Source of the DNA: an uncultured Eubacteriales bacterium | GTDB taxonomy: Bacteria > Bacillota > Clostridia > Christensenellales > Aristaeellaceae | Assembly (NCBI GenBank): GCA_902790175.1 | Contig: CADAQZ010000001.1 | Span: forward strand, 59,152 to 123,151 | Direction of reading: 5' to 3' | Length of the DNA stretch: 64,000 bases | In this document: positions 8,096 to 16,320 of the stretch, piece by piece | Layout of the letters: every line of letters begins with the position of its first letter | Numbering within the stretch: the first letter of the stretch is position 1 | Notes under the pieces: model-generated | Seen by the model: the letters and a program-made list of their open reading frames with translations, nothing else | Told to the model about the DNA's origin: nothing | Databases searched by the model: none | Made by a program: the position numbers and the translations under genes

Positions 8096-8977
8096 ATGAA
8101 AAGACCACTCTCCTACAAGCTGAGCATCCTGGCATTCCTGCTGCCGGGGCTTTTGCTGTTCATCGGCGTGCTGATCGCCCCGATCATCATGTCGGGCTAC
8201 TACAGCTTCTTCAATTGGGGCGGGCCCGGCAAGGTGGCTGAGTTCATCGGCTTCGGGAACTACAGGGAGCTGTTCACCAGCGGCTCCATCAAGTTCATGC
8301 GCGCGCTGGGTAACTCGCTGCTGCTGGCGCTGTTCTCCGTGGGCATCCAGCTGCCGCTGGCGCTGCTGCTGGCGCTGAAGCTCGGCCAGAAGATCCGCGG
8401 CGAGCGGGCGTTTTTGTCGATCTACTTCATGCCCGTGCTGATTTCTACCGTCGTTATCGGCCAGCTGTGGCTGAAGATCTACAACCCGGACTACGGCGTG
8501 TTGAACATGGGCCTGCGCTCCCTGGGGCTGGACAGCTGGGCGCAGATCTGGCTGGGCGACAAGAAGACGGCGCTGTGGGCCTGCTTCGTGCCGATCCTGT
8601 GGCAGTACGTGGGCTATCACATGCTGCTGATGTACGCGGGCGTGAAGGGCGTGCCGCCGGAGCTGCGCGAGGCGGCGATGATCGACGGCTGCACCGAGAG
8701 CCAGGTGAACCGCTACATCGTCATCCCCTACATCAAGCCCATATTGCGCGTCAGCGTCATCTTCGCGGTGACCGGCTCGCTCAAGTCCTTCGACCTGATC
8801 TACGTGCTGACCAACGGCGGCCCCAACCACGCCACCGAGGTGCCCAGCACGCTGATGATCAGCATGCTGTTCCTGCGCAACCGCTACGGCATGGGCAGCA
8901 CGATCGCGGTCATGCTGATCCTGCTGTGCTTCGCGTTCGCGCTGTTGATCAATCTCGCTTTCAAGGAGGATAAATGA
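8096..8977 (+). CDS. ABC sugar importer permease, MalF/UgpA type
   Basis: A 293-residue inner-membrane permease with six predicted helices. The cytoplasmic EAA loop that docks the ATPase reads PPELREAAMIDGCTESQVNR, then YIVIPYIKP. Its place behind a family-1 binding protein and one base ahead of a second permease identifies it as one half of the channel. The family (COG1175) serves sugars and sugar phosphates; substrate unknown. Translation of the next gene is coupled: the stop TGA at 8975-8977 is followed by ATG at 8979. Confidence 0.9.
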   Translation: MKRPLSYKLSILAFLLPGLLLFIGVLIAPIIMSGYYSFFNWGGPGKVAEFIGFGNYRELFTSGSIKFMRALGNSLLLALFSVGIQLPLALLLALKLGQKIRGERAFLSIYFMPVLISTVVIGQLWLKIYNPDYGVLNMGLRSLGLDSWAQIWLGDKKTALWACFVPILWQYVGYHMLLMYAGVKGVPPELREAAMIDGCTESQVNRYIVIPYIKPILRVSVIFAVTGSLKSFDLIYVLTNGGPNHATEVPSTLMISMLFLRNRYGMGSTIAVMLILLCFAFALLINLAFKEDK

Positions 8978-8978
8978 C

Positions 8979-9860
8979 ATGACGAGCTACAGTGTTAAGA
9001 AGTTCTATCCTCCCACCGAGGCGAAGAAGAGAAGGAACATCACCGTGGGCGGCTCCTTCGCCTACGCCGGGCTTATCCTGTGGGCGCTGATCTGCCTGTT
9101 CCCGGTCTACTGGATGCTGACCTTCTCGCTGAAGAACAACTCCGAAATATTCGGCGAAAACGTGATCGGCCTGCCGCGCTACTGGATCTTCTCCAACTAC
9201 ACGCAGGCGCTGAACACCGGCCACATGTACCGCTACTTCCTCAACAGCGTCATCGTGGCGGTGGCGACGATACTGATCACGCTGATCGCATCGTTCATGG
9301 CCACCTACGCCATCACGCGCCTGGTTTGGAAGGGTCGCAAGATGATGAACAAGTTCTTCATGCTCGGCCTGACCATCCCGATCCACGCATCCATCGTGCC
9401 GATCTACGTGTCGCTGTCGAAGCTTCACCTGCTCAGCACTTACTGGGCCGTGATCATCCCCTACTCCGCATTCTCACTGGCGATGGGCATACTGATCTCC
9501 ACCGGGTTCATGGGCGACATCCCCTACGACCTGGACGAGGCGGCCTCCATCGACGGCTGCGGCGTGTGGGGCACGTTCAACCGCGTGATCGTGCCGCTGA
9601 TGCTGCCGGCTGTGGCGACCGTGGGCATCTACACGTTCCTGCAGTGCTGGAACGAGCTGATGTTCGCCAACGTGTTCATCAGCAAGGACGCCATCAAGAC
9701 GCTGCCTGTCGGCGTGCAGGCGCTGTCCGGCCAGTACACCACCGACTGGGGCCCCATCGGCGCGGCCCTGTCGCTGGCCACCATCCCGACGCTGCTGGTG
9801 TATGTGTTCCTGTCCAAGCAGATCCAGGACAGCTTCATCGCCGGCGCGGTGAAGGGATAA
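8979..9860 (+). CDS. ABC sugar importer permease, MalG/UgpE type
   Basis: A 293-residue partner permease (COG0395 type) with six helices. The EAA loop reads PYDLDEAASIDGCGVWGTFN, then RVIVPLMLP, and the family's C-terminal QDSFIAGAVKG is present. It pairs with the MalF-type protein one base upstream; an AAGGAGG ribosome site lies inside the 3' end of that gene. The operon ends at the terminator 9890-9919. Confidence 0.9.
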   Translation: MTSYSVKKFYPPTEAKKRRNITVGGSFAYAGLILWALICLFPVYWMLTFSLKNNSEIFGENVIGLPRYWIFSNYTQALNTGHMYRYFLNSVIVAVATILITLIASFMATYAITRLVWKGRKMMNKFFMLGLTIPIHASIVPIYVSLSKLHLLSTYWAVIIPYSAFSLAMGILISTGFMGDIPYDLDEAASIDGCGVWGTFNRVIVPLMLPAVATVGIYTFLQCWNELMFANVFISKDAIKTLPVGVQALSGQYTTDWGPIGAALSLATIPTLLVYVFLSKQIQDSFIAGAVKG

Positions 9861-9889
9861 GGACAATCCCAAAGAAGCCAACCATAAAA

Positions 9890-9919
9890 GCCCTCCCGAT
9901 CGTCGGGAGGGCCTTTTCT
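9890..9919 (+). terminator. terminator of the sugar importer operon
   Basis: A perfect ten-pair stem, GCCCTCCCGA with TCGGGAGGGC, three-base loop, then CTTTTCTTT. It lies between convergent genes. Confidence 0.85.
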
Positions 9920-9929
9920 TTGGAATCCT

Positions 9930-11837
9930 TTACAGCGGGATCTCCACCACCTCGGCCATCTTGGCCAGGCACTGTTCGATCTGCTGGGAGATCTCCGAGG
10001 CCATGCGCTCGGTGATCTCGGCGTTCTTCTCATTCTCCAGGTTGTTGTAGAAGTTGCTCTTGACCTCCTCGGTCAGGCGCTCGACGCGGGCCTCGAAGTG
10101 GCTGCGCGGCACCAGCTTGCGCATGGGCCCGGGGATGTCCACGTTCATGAACATCTCCTGCATCTTCTCCTTGCCCAGGAACAGGATCAGCAGCGAGAAG
10201 ATGGCCCCGGCCAGTATGCCGGAAATGCCGCTGGAGATGAGCGCCAGCCCGCTGCCGCCGCACACCAGCCCCACGATGATGGATATAATGGCGTTGATCA
10301 GCCACGTGAGGCCCTCCACGGCGAAGACCTCCTTGGCGTCGATGCGAATATCGATGTCGGACAATGAGAAGTAGGAGTTCAGGCTCATGGCCTTGTAGGG
10401 CACGTTGTGGCGCACGCAGATGGGCATGGTCTTCTCCTCCACGTCGTACGCCACGGGCTTGAGCCACTCGGCGATGGGCCTGACCAGCAGCTGCTGGGCC
10501 TCGTCGGAATGCAGCCACGCTTCGATCTCCTTCTGCACGACCGGGTCGATGTCGGACAGCTTCTTGATCTCGTTGCTGCGCCAGCGGTCGAACACCGGCA
10601 GCGCCACGCGCCGCAGGATCGGCTCCACCATCGCGTCCACGATGCGGCGGTAGAGGTCATCGATGCGATCCTCCACGATGCGCTCCACGGCGCTGGAGTC
10701 GATGAGCTCCTCCACCTCCCTGCGGAACTCGCGCAGCTCCTCGTCGATGCGGCCGCTCCACGCCAGTCCCCGCGACACCGAGAACTCCGGCTCCGCGCCG
10801 GTGATAACGACGGCCTCGGGATAGACCTCGCTGCACCAGTCGCGGATGGCAGGGAGCTTGGACACGCCGCCGGTGAGGAACAGCAATTCCGGCAGCTGGC
10901 CGGACAGCTTCTGCTTCAACTCGCGCAGGCTGCCCGTGAACGCCTCGCGGAAGGAACGGCCGTTCAGCTGGTCCGCGCCGCGGTTCAGTATCCTGTCCGC
11001 GATCTCCTCATTCAGGCGCAGCGTCAGCTTCGCACCCGCACCCGCGCGGATGTGCACGGTCTTGCGGCAGTCGTTCTCGCGCCAGTAGTCCTCATCGGAG
11101 AAGTACTGCTCCTTCAGGCGCCGGGCGGCGAATTCGCAGTAGCTGCGCCAGGGCGGGCTCTCCTCCAGCGCGCGGCGCACGGCGTCCGGGTCCTCGCTGC
11201 GGCGCACGGATTCCTCCAGCAGCAATTCGTCCATGATGCCGCCGCCCAGGCGCACCTCGCCCGCGGTCTGCAGTTCGACCTCCTTGCCGCCGTGGATGAA
11301 GGCGAAGTCGGTGGTGGAGGAGCCGATGTCCACCACCAGCACGGGCTTGGACATGATGTCGTAGCCTACCTGGAAGTGCTTGGACTGGCACGCTGAGATC
11401 AGCGCCGCGCGGGATTCGGACACGATGCGGGCGGGCGGGTAGCCGACGTCCTCGAAGATGCGGCGATAGCGCTCGCGGGTCGCGCGATCCCACCCGGCAG
11501 GGCAGCCGATGTAGAAGCAGCAGTCGTCGTCCTTCACGAGGCTGCCGTCCGCGTAGAGCTCGCCCAACACGCCCGCCGCAAAGCGCTTGACGTCCTTCTC
11601 GCTCTGCGGGTCGGTCAAGAAGCCGCTCTTGAAGCGCAGGCTGCGGCGCGTGGCGGTGGTATCGTAGCACGCGCTTTCGCCGATCAACAGTTCGCCCGTG
11701 GGCAGCTGGGCGTAGGCGGTGATGAAGCTCTTGGCCTCCCGCACCGCCAACACCTGCGGCGCGCCCGCGTCCCGCTTGTTCAGGCGGCAGATCGCGCTCT
11801 CGGCGTCGCCCAGGTCAAAGCCATAGTACTTGTTCAT
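9930..11837 (-). CDS. membrane-anchored Hsp70-like ATPase
   Basis: A 635-residue actin/Hsp70-fold protein. Phosphate-1 motif YYGFDLGDAESAI is at the very N-terminus, phosphate-2 is VVDIGSSTTDFAFI, and the adenosine motif is LLFLTGGVSKLPAI. The peptide-binding half of a normal DnaK is missing. In its place are a helical charged stretch and, around residues 515-575, a long hydrophobic part (two helices, rich in GGSG/ISSGISG turns), then a coiled-coil tail. It should therefore sit on the membrane with its ATPase in the cytoplasm. It is 18 bases downstream of a second membrane protein and shares its promoter. It is not a housekeeping DnaK; no DnaJ or GrpE lies nearby. Role unknown. Confidence 0.75.
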   Translation of the reverse strand: MNKYYGFDLGDAESAICRLNKRDAGAPQVLAVREAKSFITAYAQLPTGELLIGESACYDTTATRRSLRFKSGFLTDPQSEKDVKRFAAGVLGELYADGSLVKDDDCCFYIGCPAGWDRATRERYRRIFEDVGYPPARIVSESRAALISACQSKHFQVGYDIMSKPVLVVDIGSSTTDFAFIHGGKEVELQTAGEVRLGGGIMDELLLEESVRRSEDPDAVRRALEESPPWRSYCEFAARRLKEQYFSDEDYWRENDCRKTVHIRAGAGAKLTLRLNEEIADRILNRGADQLNGRSFREAFTGSLRELKQKLSGQLPELLFLTGGVSKLPAIRDWCSEVYPEAVVITGAEPEFSVSRGLAWSGRIDEELREFRREVEELIDSSAVERIVEDRIDDLYRRIVDAMVEPILRRVALPVFDRWRSNEIKKLSDIDPVVQKEIEAWLHSDEAQQLLVRPIAEWLKPVAYDVEEKTMPICVRHNVPYKAMSLNSYFSLSDIDIRIDAKEVFAVEGLTWLINAIISIIVGLVCGGSGLALISSGISGILAGAIFSLLILFLGKEKMQEMFMNVDIPGPMRKLVPRSHFEARVERLTEEVKSNFYNNLENEKNAEITERMASEISQQIEQCLAKMAEVVEIPL

Positions 11838-11855
11838 CGCTCATCCTTCTTTTCG

Positions 11856-12746
11856 TCAACGCGCCGCCAGGCCCTTTTTCAGCAGCTTTCCGCCGGACAT
11901 CAGCGCCGGACGAAGCGTGCCGGGCCTGTCCGCGGGCAAAAACTCAAACCACTGCTCGCGCCCCGGCTCCCAGTCGATCACGTCGATGCCGACGCCGTGC
12001 AGGTAGAAGCGGATCGCGGCGGCGGACTCCTTCGAGCCCTCGTCCTTCGAGGCGCAGGCCGCCTCCAGCAGCTGCGAAAACAGCTCCATCGCCTCGCCGG
12101 ACACGCCGCCCGCGGGGTCTGCCTCGCGCGACTGTTGATCGCGCGCCTCCGCGTCCTCGCGCATGCGCTCCAGCTGGCCGTCCGCCAGCAGCATCGCGCC
12201 GCGCAGCACGTGGTACGCCTTCTCGACGTCCACGAGGTACTCGGTGCGCACGGCCTCCTCGGCTTCCGCCTTTCCCTTGCGCCTGCGCGGACGGGCCGCC
12301 ATGACGCCCGCCCAGAACAGCGCCGCGCAGCCGAGCGCCGCCGGAAGCAGCGCCTTCAGGAAAGCCAGCGCGCCGCCGAGCCGCCCGGCGAGCATCACGC
12401 CCACGACGGACGCGATCACAAGCACGAGCCCGGCCAGCAGCGCGATCACGGCAAGCGGGCCCATCGTCAGGCCCTTCTTCTCGGGCCTAACTGCCTCGCG
12501 CTTCCAGTTGCGCGCCTCGCCCACGGCGTCGATCATTGGCAGGGCGTTCTTCATCGCCTGGAGGATGTATTGCGCGCCGTCGCGCAGCGCCTCGCTCCCG
12601 GCCTGCTCCGTATAGCGGTACATCACGCGGTCGATTGCCTTCTCCAGCGCCGCCTGGGCGGCCGGAAGCGAGCGATCCCGCGCGAGGTTGGCCAATATCA
12701 TCTCGCGGTCGTCGTCCAGCAGCGCCGCAAGGCTGGGTCTGTCCAT
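11856..12746 (-). CDS. membrane partner of the Hsp70-like protein, unknown function
   Basis: A 296-residue protein of no family I can name. The first 80 residues are helical and charged, two adjacent membrane helices lie near residues 95-150 (GPLAVIALLAGLVLVIASVV and LLPAALGCAALFWAGVMAA), then a basic stop RPRRRKGK, a coiled-coil-like segment and a small globular end with FEFLPADRPGTLRPAL and GGKLLKKG. ATG at 12746 is chosen because GGAGG lies eight bases upstream; the upstream ATG at 12761 forms part of that site. It is first in a two-gene operon with the Hsp70-like ATPase, which suggests a cofactor, perhaps a nucleotide exchanger or anchor. That role is inference. Confidence 0.6.
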   Translation of the reverse strand: MDRPSLAALLDDDREMILANLARDRSLPAAQAALEKAIDRVMYRYTEQAGSEALRDGAQYILQAMKNALPMIDAVGEARNWKREAVRPEKKGLTMGPLAVIALLAGLVLVIASVVGVMLAGRLGGALAFLKALLPAALGCAALFWAGVMAARPRRRKGKAEAEEAVRTEYLVDVEKAYHVLRGAMLLADGQLERMREDAEARDQQSREADPAGGVSGEAMELFSQLLEAACASKDEGSKESAAAIRFYLHGVGIDVIDWEPGREQWFEFLPADRPGTLRPALMSGGKLLKKGLAAR

Positions 12747-12782
12747 GGTGGTCGCCTCCATATATGGCGTTTGTACAATGCT

Positions 12783-12811
12783 ATTATACTATATGAGATT
12801 CGGTTTCGCAA
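12783..12811 (-). promoter_or_regulatory. promoter of the Hsp70-like operon
   Basis: Minus strand TTGCGA, 17 bases, TATAAT, 37 bases upstream of the start at 12746. Confidence 0.55.
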
Positions 12812-12858
12812 GGGAGGGGCGTACGTTAATGAAACGGAGTGAGGCGTATACGCAACAA

Positions 12859-12927
12859 CCGTAGGGACGCCATAATTGGCGTCCGCAATGGCTTGCCCGA
12901 CGGACGCCAATTATGGCGTCCCTACGG
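12859..12927. repeat. 27-bp perfect inverted repeat, GTAGGGACGCC family
   Basis: Arms at 12859-12885 and 12901-12927 are perfect complements around a 15-base loop. Each arm is itself a palindrome (GGACGCCATAATTGGCGTCC, the inner half allowing a hairpin). One arm recurs at 48895-48921 with a single change, and GTAGGGGCGGC relatives occur at 33368-33406 and 45059-45120. A partial third relative, GCAACGGCGCCCCTACGA, follows at about 12972. This is a dispersed REP- or MITE-like element filling most of the gap 12812-13003. Confidence 0.8.
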
Positions 12928-13003
12928 AGAAGCCGCGAAACATAGACCAATTCCCGTTAAGGCAGGCGACGCAACGGCGCCCCTACGAGATTGCATGAAT
13001 CCG

Positions 13004-14491
13004 TTACTTCAAAACCACGATACCGTAGGGCGGTATGGACAGCGTGCCGTTTTCAATCTCCGCCTCTCCCCCGATGGCCTCCAGGTCCGCGGCGATGCTG
13101 AAGTCTCCGTCCAGCGGGATCTCGCCCGCCGCCTTCGCGGAGAAGTTGACGGCGATCAGGCAGGCGTCCTCCCCCGCCTCGCGGCGCATCAGGCACAGGT
13201 CGCCGTCCGCCAGCAGGAAGCTGTTTTTCCCGTCGGCGATGGCAGGGTTGTCCAGCCGCGCATGGTTCACGGCCTTTACGTAGTTGAGCAGCGAATCGGG
13301 GTCCGCCGTTTGCGCCTCGACGCTCGGGTAGGCGTATTCGAGGCTCGTCACGCCCGGGGGCTGGTCGGTCATGTCGCCGTCGGACCAGTACATCGCCAGG
13401 CGCTTGTTCGGGTCGTCGCCGCTGCCCACCATGCCGATCTCCTCGCCGTAGTAGGTGAACGCGCTGCCGCCGAGCGTCCCCAGCAGCCCCTCGACGAACT
13501 TGCAGGCGGGCAGGTTCTTGCGGCCCTGCACGAGGCCCACCGTGCGCCCGGTGTCGTGGTTGCACAGGAACGGCGCGAGGCGGCCGTCGCCGATGGCGTC
13601 CAGCACCTTCTGGTAGTGCGACGCGAACTTCTCCGCGTGCGCGCCGCGCCCGCGCAGCGACGCCGCGAGGAAGCCCTCGGCCTGCGAAGCCGGGAACAGG
13701 AAGAAGCTGTCCACGCCGCTTGTGTAGTACTTCGCGATCGTGTCCAGGTTCGCCCAGCACTCGCCCACGAGGTATGCGCCCGGCTTGAGCGCCTCGGCGG
13801 TCTGCTTCAGCCACGCGAGGAAGGCAACGTTCGCCTCCGCGTCGCCGGTGTAGTAGCTGGTGACGGCGTCGAGCCGGAAGCCGTCCGCGCCGACGTCGAC
13901 GAGCCAGAAGGCCATGATCGCCTCGATCTCGTCGCGCACGGCGGGGTTGTCGAGGTTCAGATCGGGCATGCCGCCCCCGGCGAACTGCTCATCGTAGAAC
14001 CAGCCGGTGTCCCCCAACGGCGCGTAGCCGACGCCGCCCGCGTCGCGGAAGCGGTAGTAATCCACGCAGGGATCGCCCGCGTCGCCGCGCTCCAGCGCCT
14101 CGCAGGCCGCGACGAACCACGGGTGCAACGTGGAGGTGTGGTTGATCGGCAGGTCGAGGATCACGGCGATGCCGCGCGCGTGCGCCTCGTCGATCAGCGC
14201 GCGCATGTCCGCAAGCGTGCCGTACTCCGGGTCGATGTCCGCGTAGTCGGTCACGTCGTACTTGTGGTAGGAGGGGCTCGGCATCACCGGCATCAGCCAC
14301 AGGCCGCGCCAGCCCATTTCCTCGATGTAGTCCAGCCGCGACCGCAGGCCTTTCAGGTCGCCCAGACCGTCGCCGTCGGAATCCTGGTAGGAGCGCACGA
14401 ACACCTCGTACCAGTTCGCCGCCGGGGTCTCCGCCGCCGCGGACAGGGAAAGCAGCATCAGCGCCAGCAGCGCCGCAAGCAGTCGTTTCAC
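13004..14491 (-). CDS. secreted GH13 alpha-amylase family glycosidase
   Basis: A 495-residue exported glycoside hydrolase family 13 enzyme for alpha-glucans. A signal peptide (KRLLAALLALMLLSLSAAAE) leads into the (beta/alpha)8 barrel. The conserved regions are visible: DLPINHTS, GFRLDAVTSYY with the nucleophile aspartate, VGECWANLD with the acid/base glutamate, and FLCNHDTGR with the third carboxylate. A C-terminal beta domain follows. A GTG start at 14491 is chosen, ten bases after AGGAGG; the ATG at 14519 has no site. The GVGYAPLG and SGDDPNKRL features recall oligosaccharide-cleaving members. It may feed the sugar importers. Surface release is inferred from the absence of an anchor. Confidence 0.88.
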   Translation of the reverse strand: MKRLLAALLALMLLSLSAAAETPAANWYEVFVRSYQDSDGDGLGDLKGLRSRLDYIEEMGWRGLWLMPVMPSPSYHKYDVTDYADIDPEYGTLADMRALIDEAHARGIAVILDLPINHTSTLHPWFVAACEALERGDAGDPCVDYYRFRDAGGVGYAPLGDTGWFYDEQFAGGGMPDLNLDNPAVRDEIEAIMAFWLVDVGADGFRLDAVTSYYTGDAEANVAFLAWLKQTAEALKPGAYLVGECWANLDTIAKYYTSGVDSFFLFPASQAEGFLAASLRGRGAHAEKFASHYQKVLDAIGDGRLAPFLCNHDTGRTVGLVQGRKNLPACKFVEGLLGTLGGSAFTYYGEEIGMVGSGDDPNKRLAMYWSDGDMTDQPPGVTSLEYAYPSVEAQTADPDSLLNYVKAVNHARLDNPAIADGKNSFLLADGDLCLMRREAGEDACLIAVNFSAKAAGEIPLDGDFSIAADLEAIGGEAEIENGTLSIPPYGIVVLK

Positions 14492-14520
14492 GCCCTTCGC
14501 ACCTCCTTGTGTTTCCATGC

Positions 14521-14547
14521 AAAAAGGGGTCGATGATGATCGGCCCC
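14521..14547 (-). terminator. terminator of the glycosyltransferase gene
   Basis: Minus strand nine-base stem (GGGGCCGAT with ATCGACCCC, one mismatch) followed by TTTTT. It overlaps the stop codon of the GT2 gene and precedes the amylase start. Confidence 0.6.
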
Positions 14548-15776
14548 TATCCATTCAGTTGATCGTCCCCCGCGGGCTGGTTGTCTGGGCGGTCGAGCCC
14601 GCGCTCGTGGCGGATCTCGCGCCAGTGCGGCGGCGGCGTCAGGCACGCGAAGATGTTGATGGGCATCCACGTGACCATGAAGATCGGGAAGCCGAACACG
14701 CCCTTGACGCTTCGCCGGTTCAGCTTGCCCTCGGCGTGGTAGAGCACCGCCGCCGCGCCGCAGCAGGCCAGGTAGTACACGCCCAGCAGCAGCACCAGCG
14801 CCAGGATCCGCCACGGGTGGGAGATGAAGAACGGCAGGCAGCCCAGCGCCGTGCCGACGGCAGGCACGAGGCCGAGGATGCACAGCAGGTTGCCCGTGAA
14901 CAGGATCGCCATGTCCAGGCTGGCGAACGTGTGCTTTTTCAACAGCCGCGGCAGGTAGCGCCGCAGGCACTGCAGGGAGCCCGCCGTCCAGCGTCGGCGC
15001 TGCACGCAGCTGGTCCAGAAGCAGTTGGTCTGCTCGTCGTACACGCGGGCATCGGGCATCCAGCCGATCTTGATGTCGTTCAGCGCGCAGAGCGCCGTGA
15101 ACTCCTGGTCCTCGGTGAGGGTGTGCGTGTCCCAGCCGATCTTGCGAAACACCGCGTCGGACACCATCGTGCCGGTGCCGTTCATATGGCAGGGCATGCC
15201 CAGACGCGCGCGGCTCTCGTTGTAGAAGCGGCTCAGGAACCAGTAGAACGCCGTCAAGCTGCCGGAGACCCAGCTGTCGTAGGGGTTCTTGGTGTCGCGG
15301 AAGCCCTGGCCCACGCCGTAGCCCGCCTCCAAGGCGTCGTTCACGGCCCTGAAAAAGCCCTTGTCCGCCAGGTTGTCCGCGTCGAACACGCAGTAGGCGT
15401 CGTACTGGCCGGTGGCCGAAAGCTGGGCCATCGCGCTTCGGAGCACCTGGCCCTTGCAGCGGATCTTCCCTTCCACGCGCAGCGCCTTCGCGCCGGCGGC
15501 GCAAGCCACGGCCTCGGTGTCGTCCTGGCAGTTGTTGGGCACCACGTACACGTCAAACAGCTCCCTGGGGTAGTCCTGCGCCATCAGCGATTCCACCAGC
15601 TTGCCGACCACCGCCGCCTCGTTGCGGGCGGGGATGATCGCCGCCAGGCGGTTCTTCGCGGGATGGGAAGGTGTCATCCTGTGCCTGCGCAGCATCAAGC
15701 CACCGAAGGAAGCAAACAGAAAATAGACCGTATACAGCGTGCAGATCACGCCGCAGATCGTCACAAATATCGTCAT
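14547..15776 (-). CDS. membrane glycosyltransferase, family 2
   Basis: A 409-residue processive-type GT2 enzyme. An N-terminal helix (FVTICGVICTLYTVYFLFAS) precedes the GT-A domain with AAIIPARNEAAVVGKLVESL, the metal site CVFDADNLAD, TEDQEF with the catalytic base and the QRRRW acceptor motif; three or four membrane helices and a polar tail close the protein. Such enzymes build or extend polysaccharide or glycolipid from nucleotide sugars at the inner face of the membrane. The start at 15776 is taken because GGGAG lies upstream and the membrane helix follows directly; further upstream codons overlap the promoter. It is monocistronic. Confidence 0.85.
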   Translation of the reverse strand: MTIFVTICGVICTLYTVYFLFASFGGLMLRRHRMTPSHPAKNRLAAIIPARNEAAVVGKLVESLMAQDYPRELFDVYVVPNNCQDDTEAVACAAGAKALRVEGKIRCKGQVLRSAMAQLSATGQYDAYCVFDADNLADKGFFRAVNDALEAGYGVGQGFRDTKNPYDSWVSGSLTAFYWFLSRFYNESRARLGMPCHMNGTGTMVSDAVFRKIGWDTHTLTEDQEFTALCALNDIKIGWMPDARVYDEQTNCFWTSCVQRRRWTAGSLQCLRRYLPRLLKKHTFASLDMAILFTGNLLCILGLVPAVGTALGCLPFFISHPWRILALVLLLGVYYLACCGAAAVLYHAEGKLNRRSVKGVFGFPIFMVTWMPINIFACLTPPPHWREIRHERGLDRPDNQPAGDDQLNG

Positions 15777-15811
15777 CGGGCGTCTCCCTGAGAAATCTAA
15801 GCTTTGATAAC

Positions 15812-15841
15812 AGTATACCCGATGAACGCTTCTTCCGTCAA
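15812..15841 (-). promoter_or_regulatory. promoter of the GT2 gene
   Basis: Minus strand TTGACG, 18 bases, TATACT, 36 bases upstream of the start codon. Confidence 0.55.
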
Positions 15842-15867
15842 GCAAACCGACATGATTGACAAAAAAC

Positions 15868-16305
15868 CTAATGGGAATCTAACGCTTTTGACCCGATCCG
15901 CGCCATGAGCCGCGCCTTGAGCGCTTCGTAGCGCAGGCGCTTTTCCTCCTTGGCAAAGTGGACCTCGCGCCGCTGCACGGGGCAGTCTTCGTAGTCGAGT
16001 TTCTTCTCCCCGAACTGCTCGCTGGTCAGGTCGAACGCAATACCTTCCACGACGTTGAAGCAGTGGTAGTTGCCGTCGCCCAGCGCCACGCCGCGCACCT
16101 CGCCGCCGTAGAGATCCTGCATCAGAAAGGCTGTGATCGAGCACTGGCCGAGCGTCGGGTTCTCCGCGCTCCAGTCGCCGCGCATCCGGGGCGCGCAGGT
16201 GTCCGCGCACCAGAGCGTTTTCAGCAGGTCGTAGTAGTCGCGGGGCGTCCTTCCCGCTGCGTCGCGAACGCCTGCCCCATTTCCGTAGAATCGATATGCC
16301 TTCAT
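15868..16305 (-). CDS. YunG-like protein
   Basis: A 145-residue cytoplasmic protein matching the pattern of Bacillus YunG: NPTLGQCSITAFLMQDLYGG, then GDGNYHCFNVVEGIAFDLTS. The invariant cysteine, histidine and aspartate suggest a papain- or transglutaminase-like fold, but the family has no known activity. GGAGG lies upstream of the ATG. It is 15 bases downstream of the MATE exporter and probably co-transcribed with it. Confidence 0.7.
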   Translation of the reverse strand: MKAYRFYGNGAGVRDAAGRTPRDYYDLLKTLWCADTCAPRMRGDWSAENPTLGQCSITAFLMQDLYGGEVRGVALGDGNYHCFNVVEGIAFDLTSEQFGEKKLDYEDCPVQRREVHFAKEEKRLRYEALKARLMARIGSKALDSH

Positions 16306-16320
16306 GCGCGCCTCCGTCTT

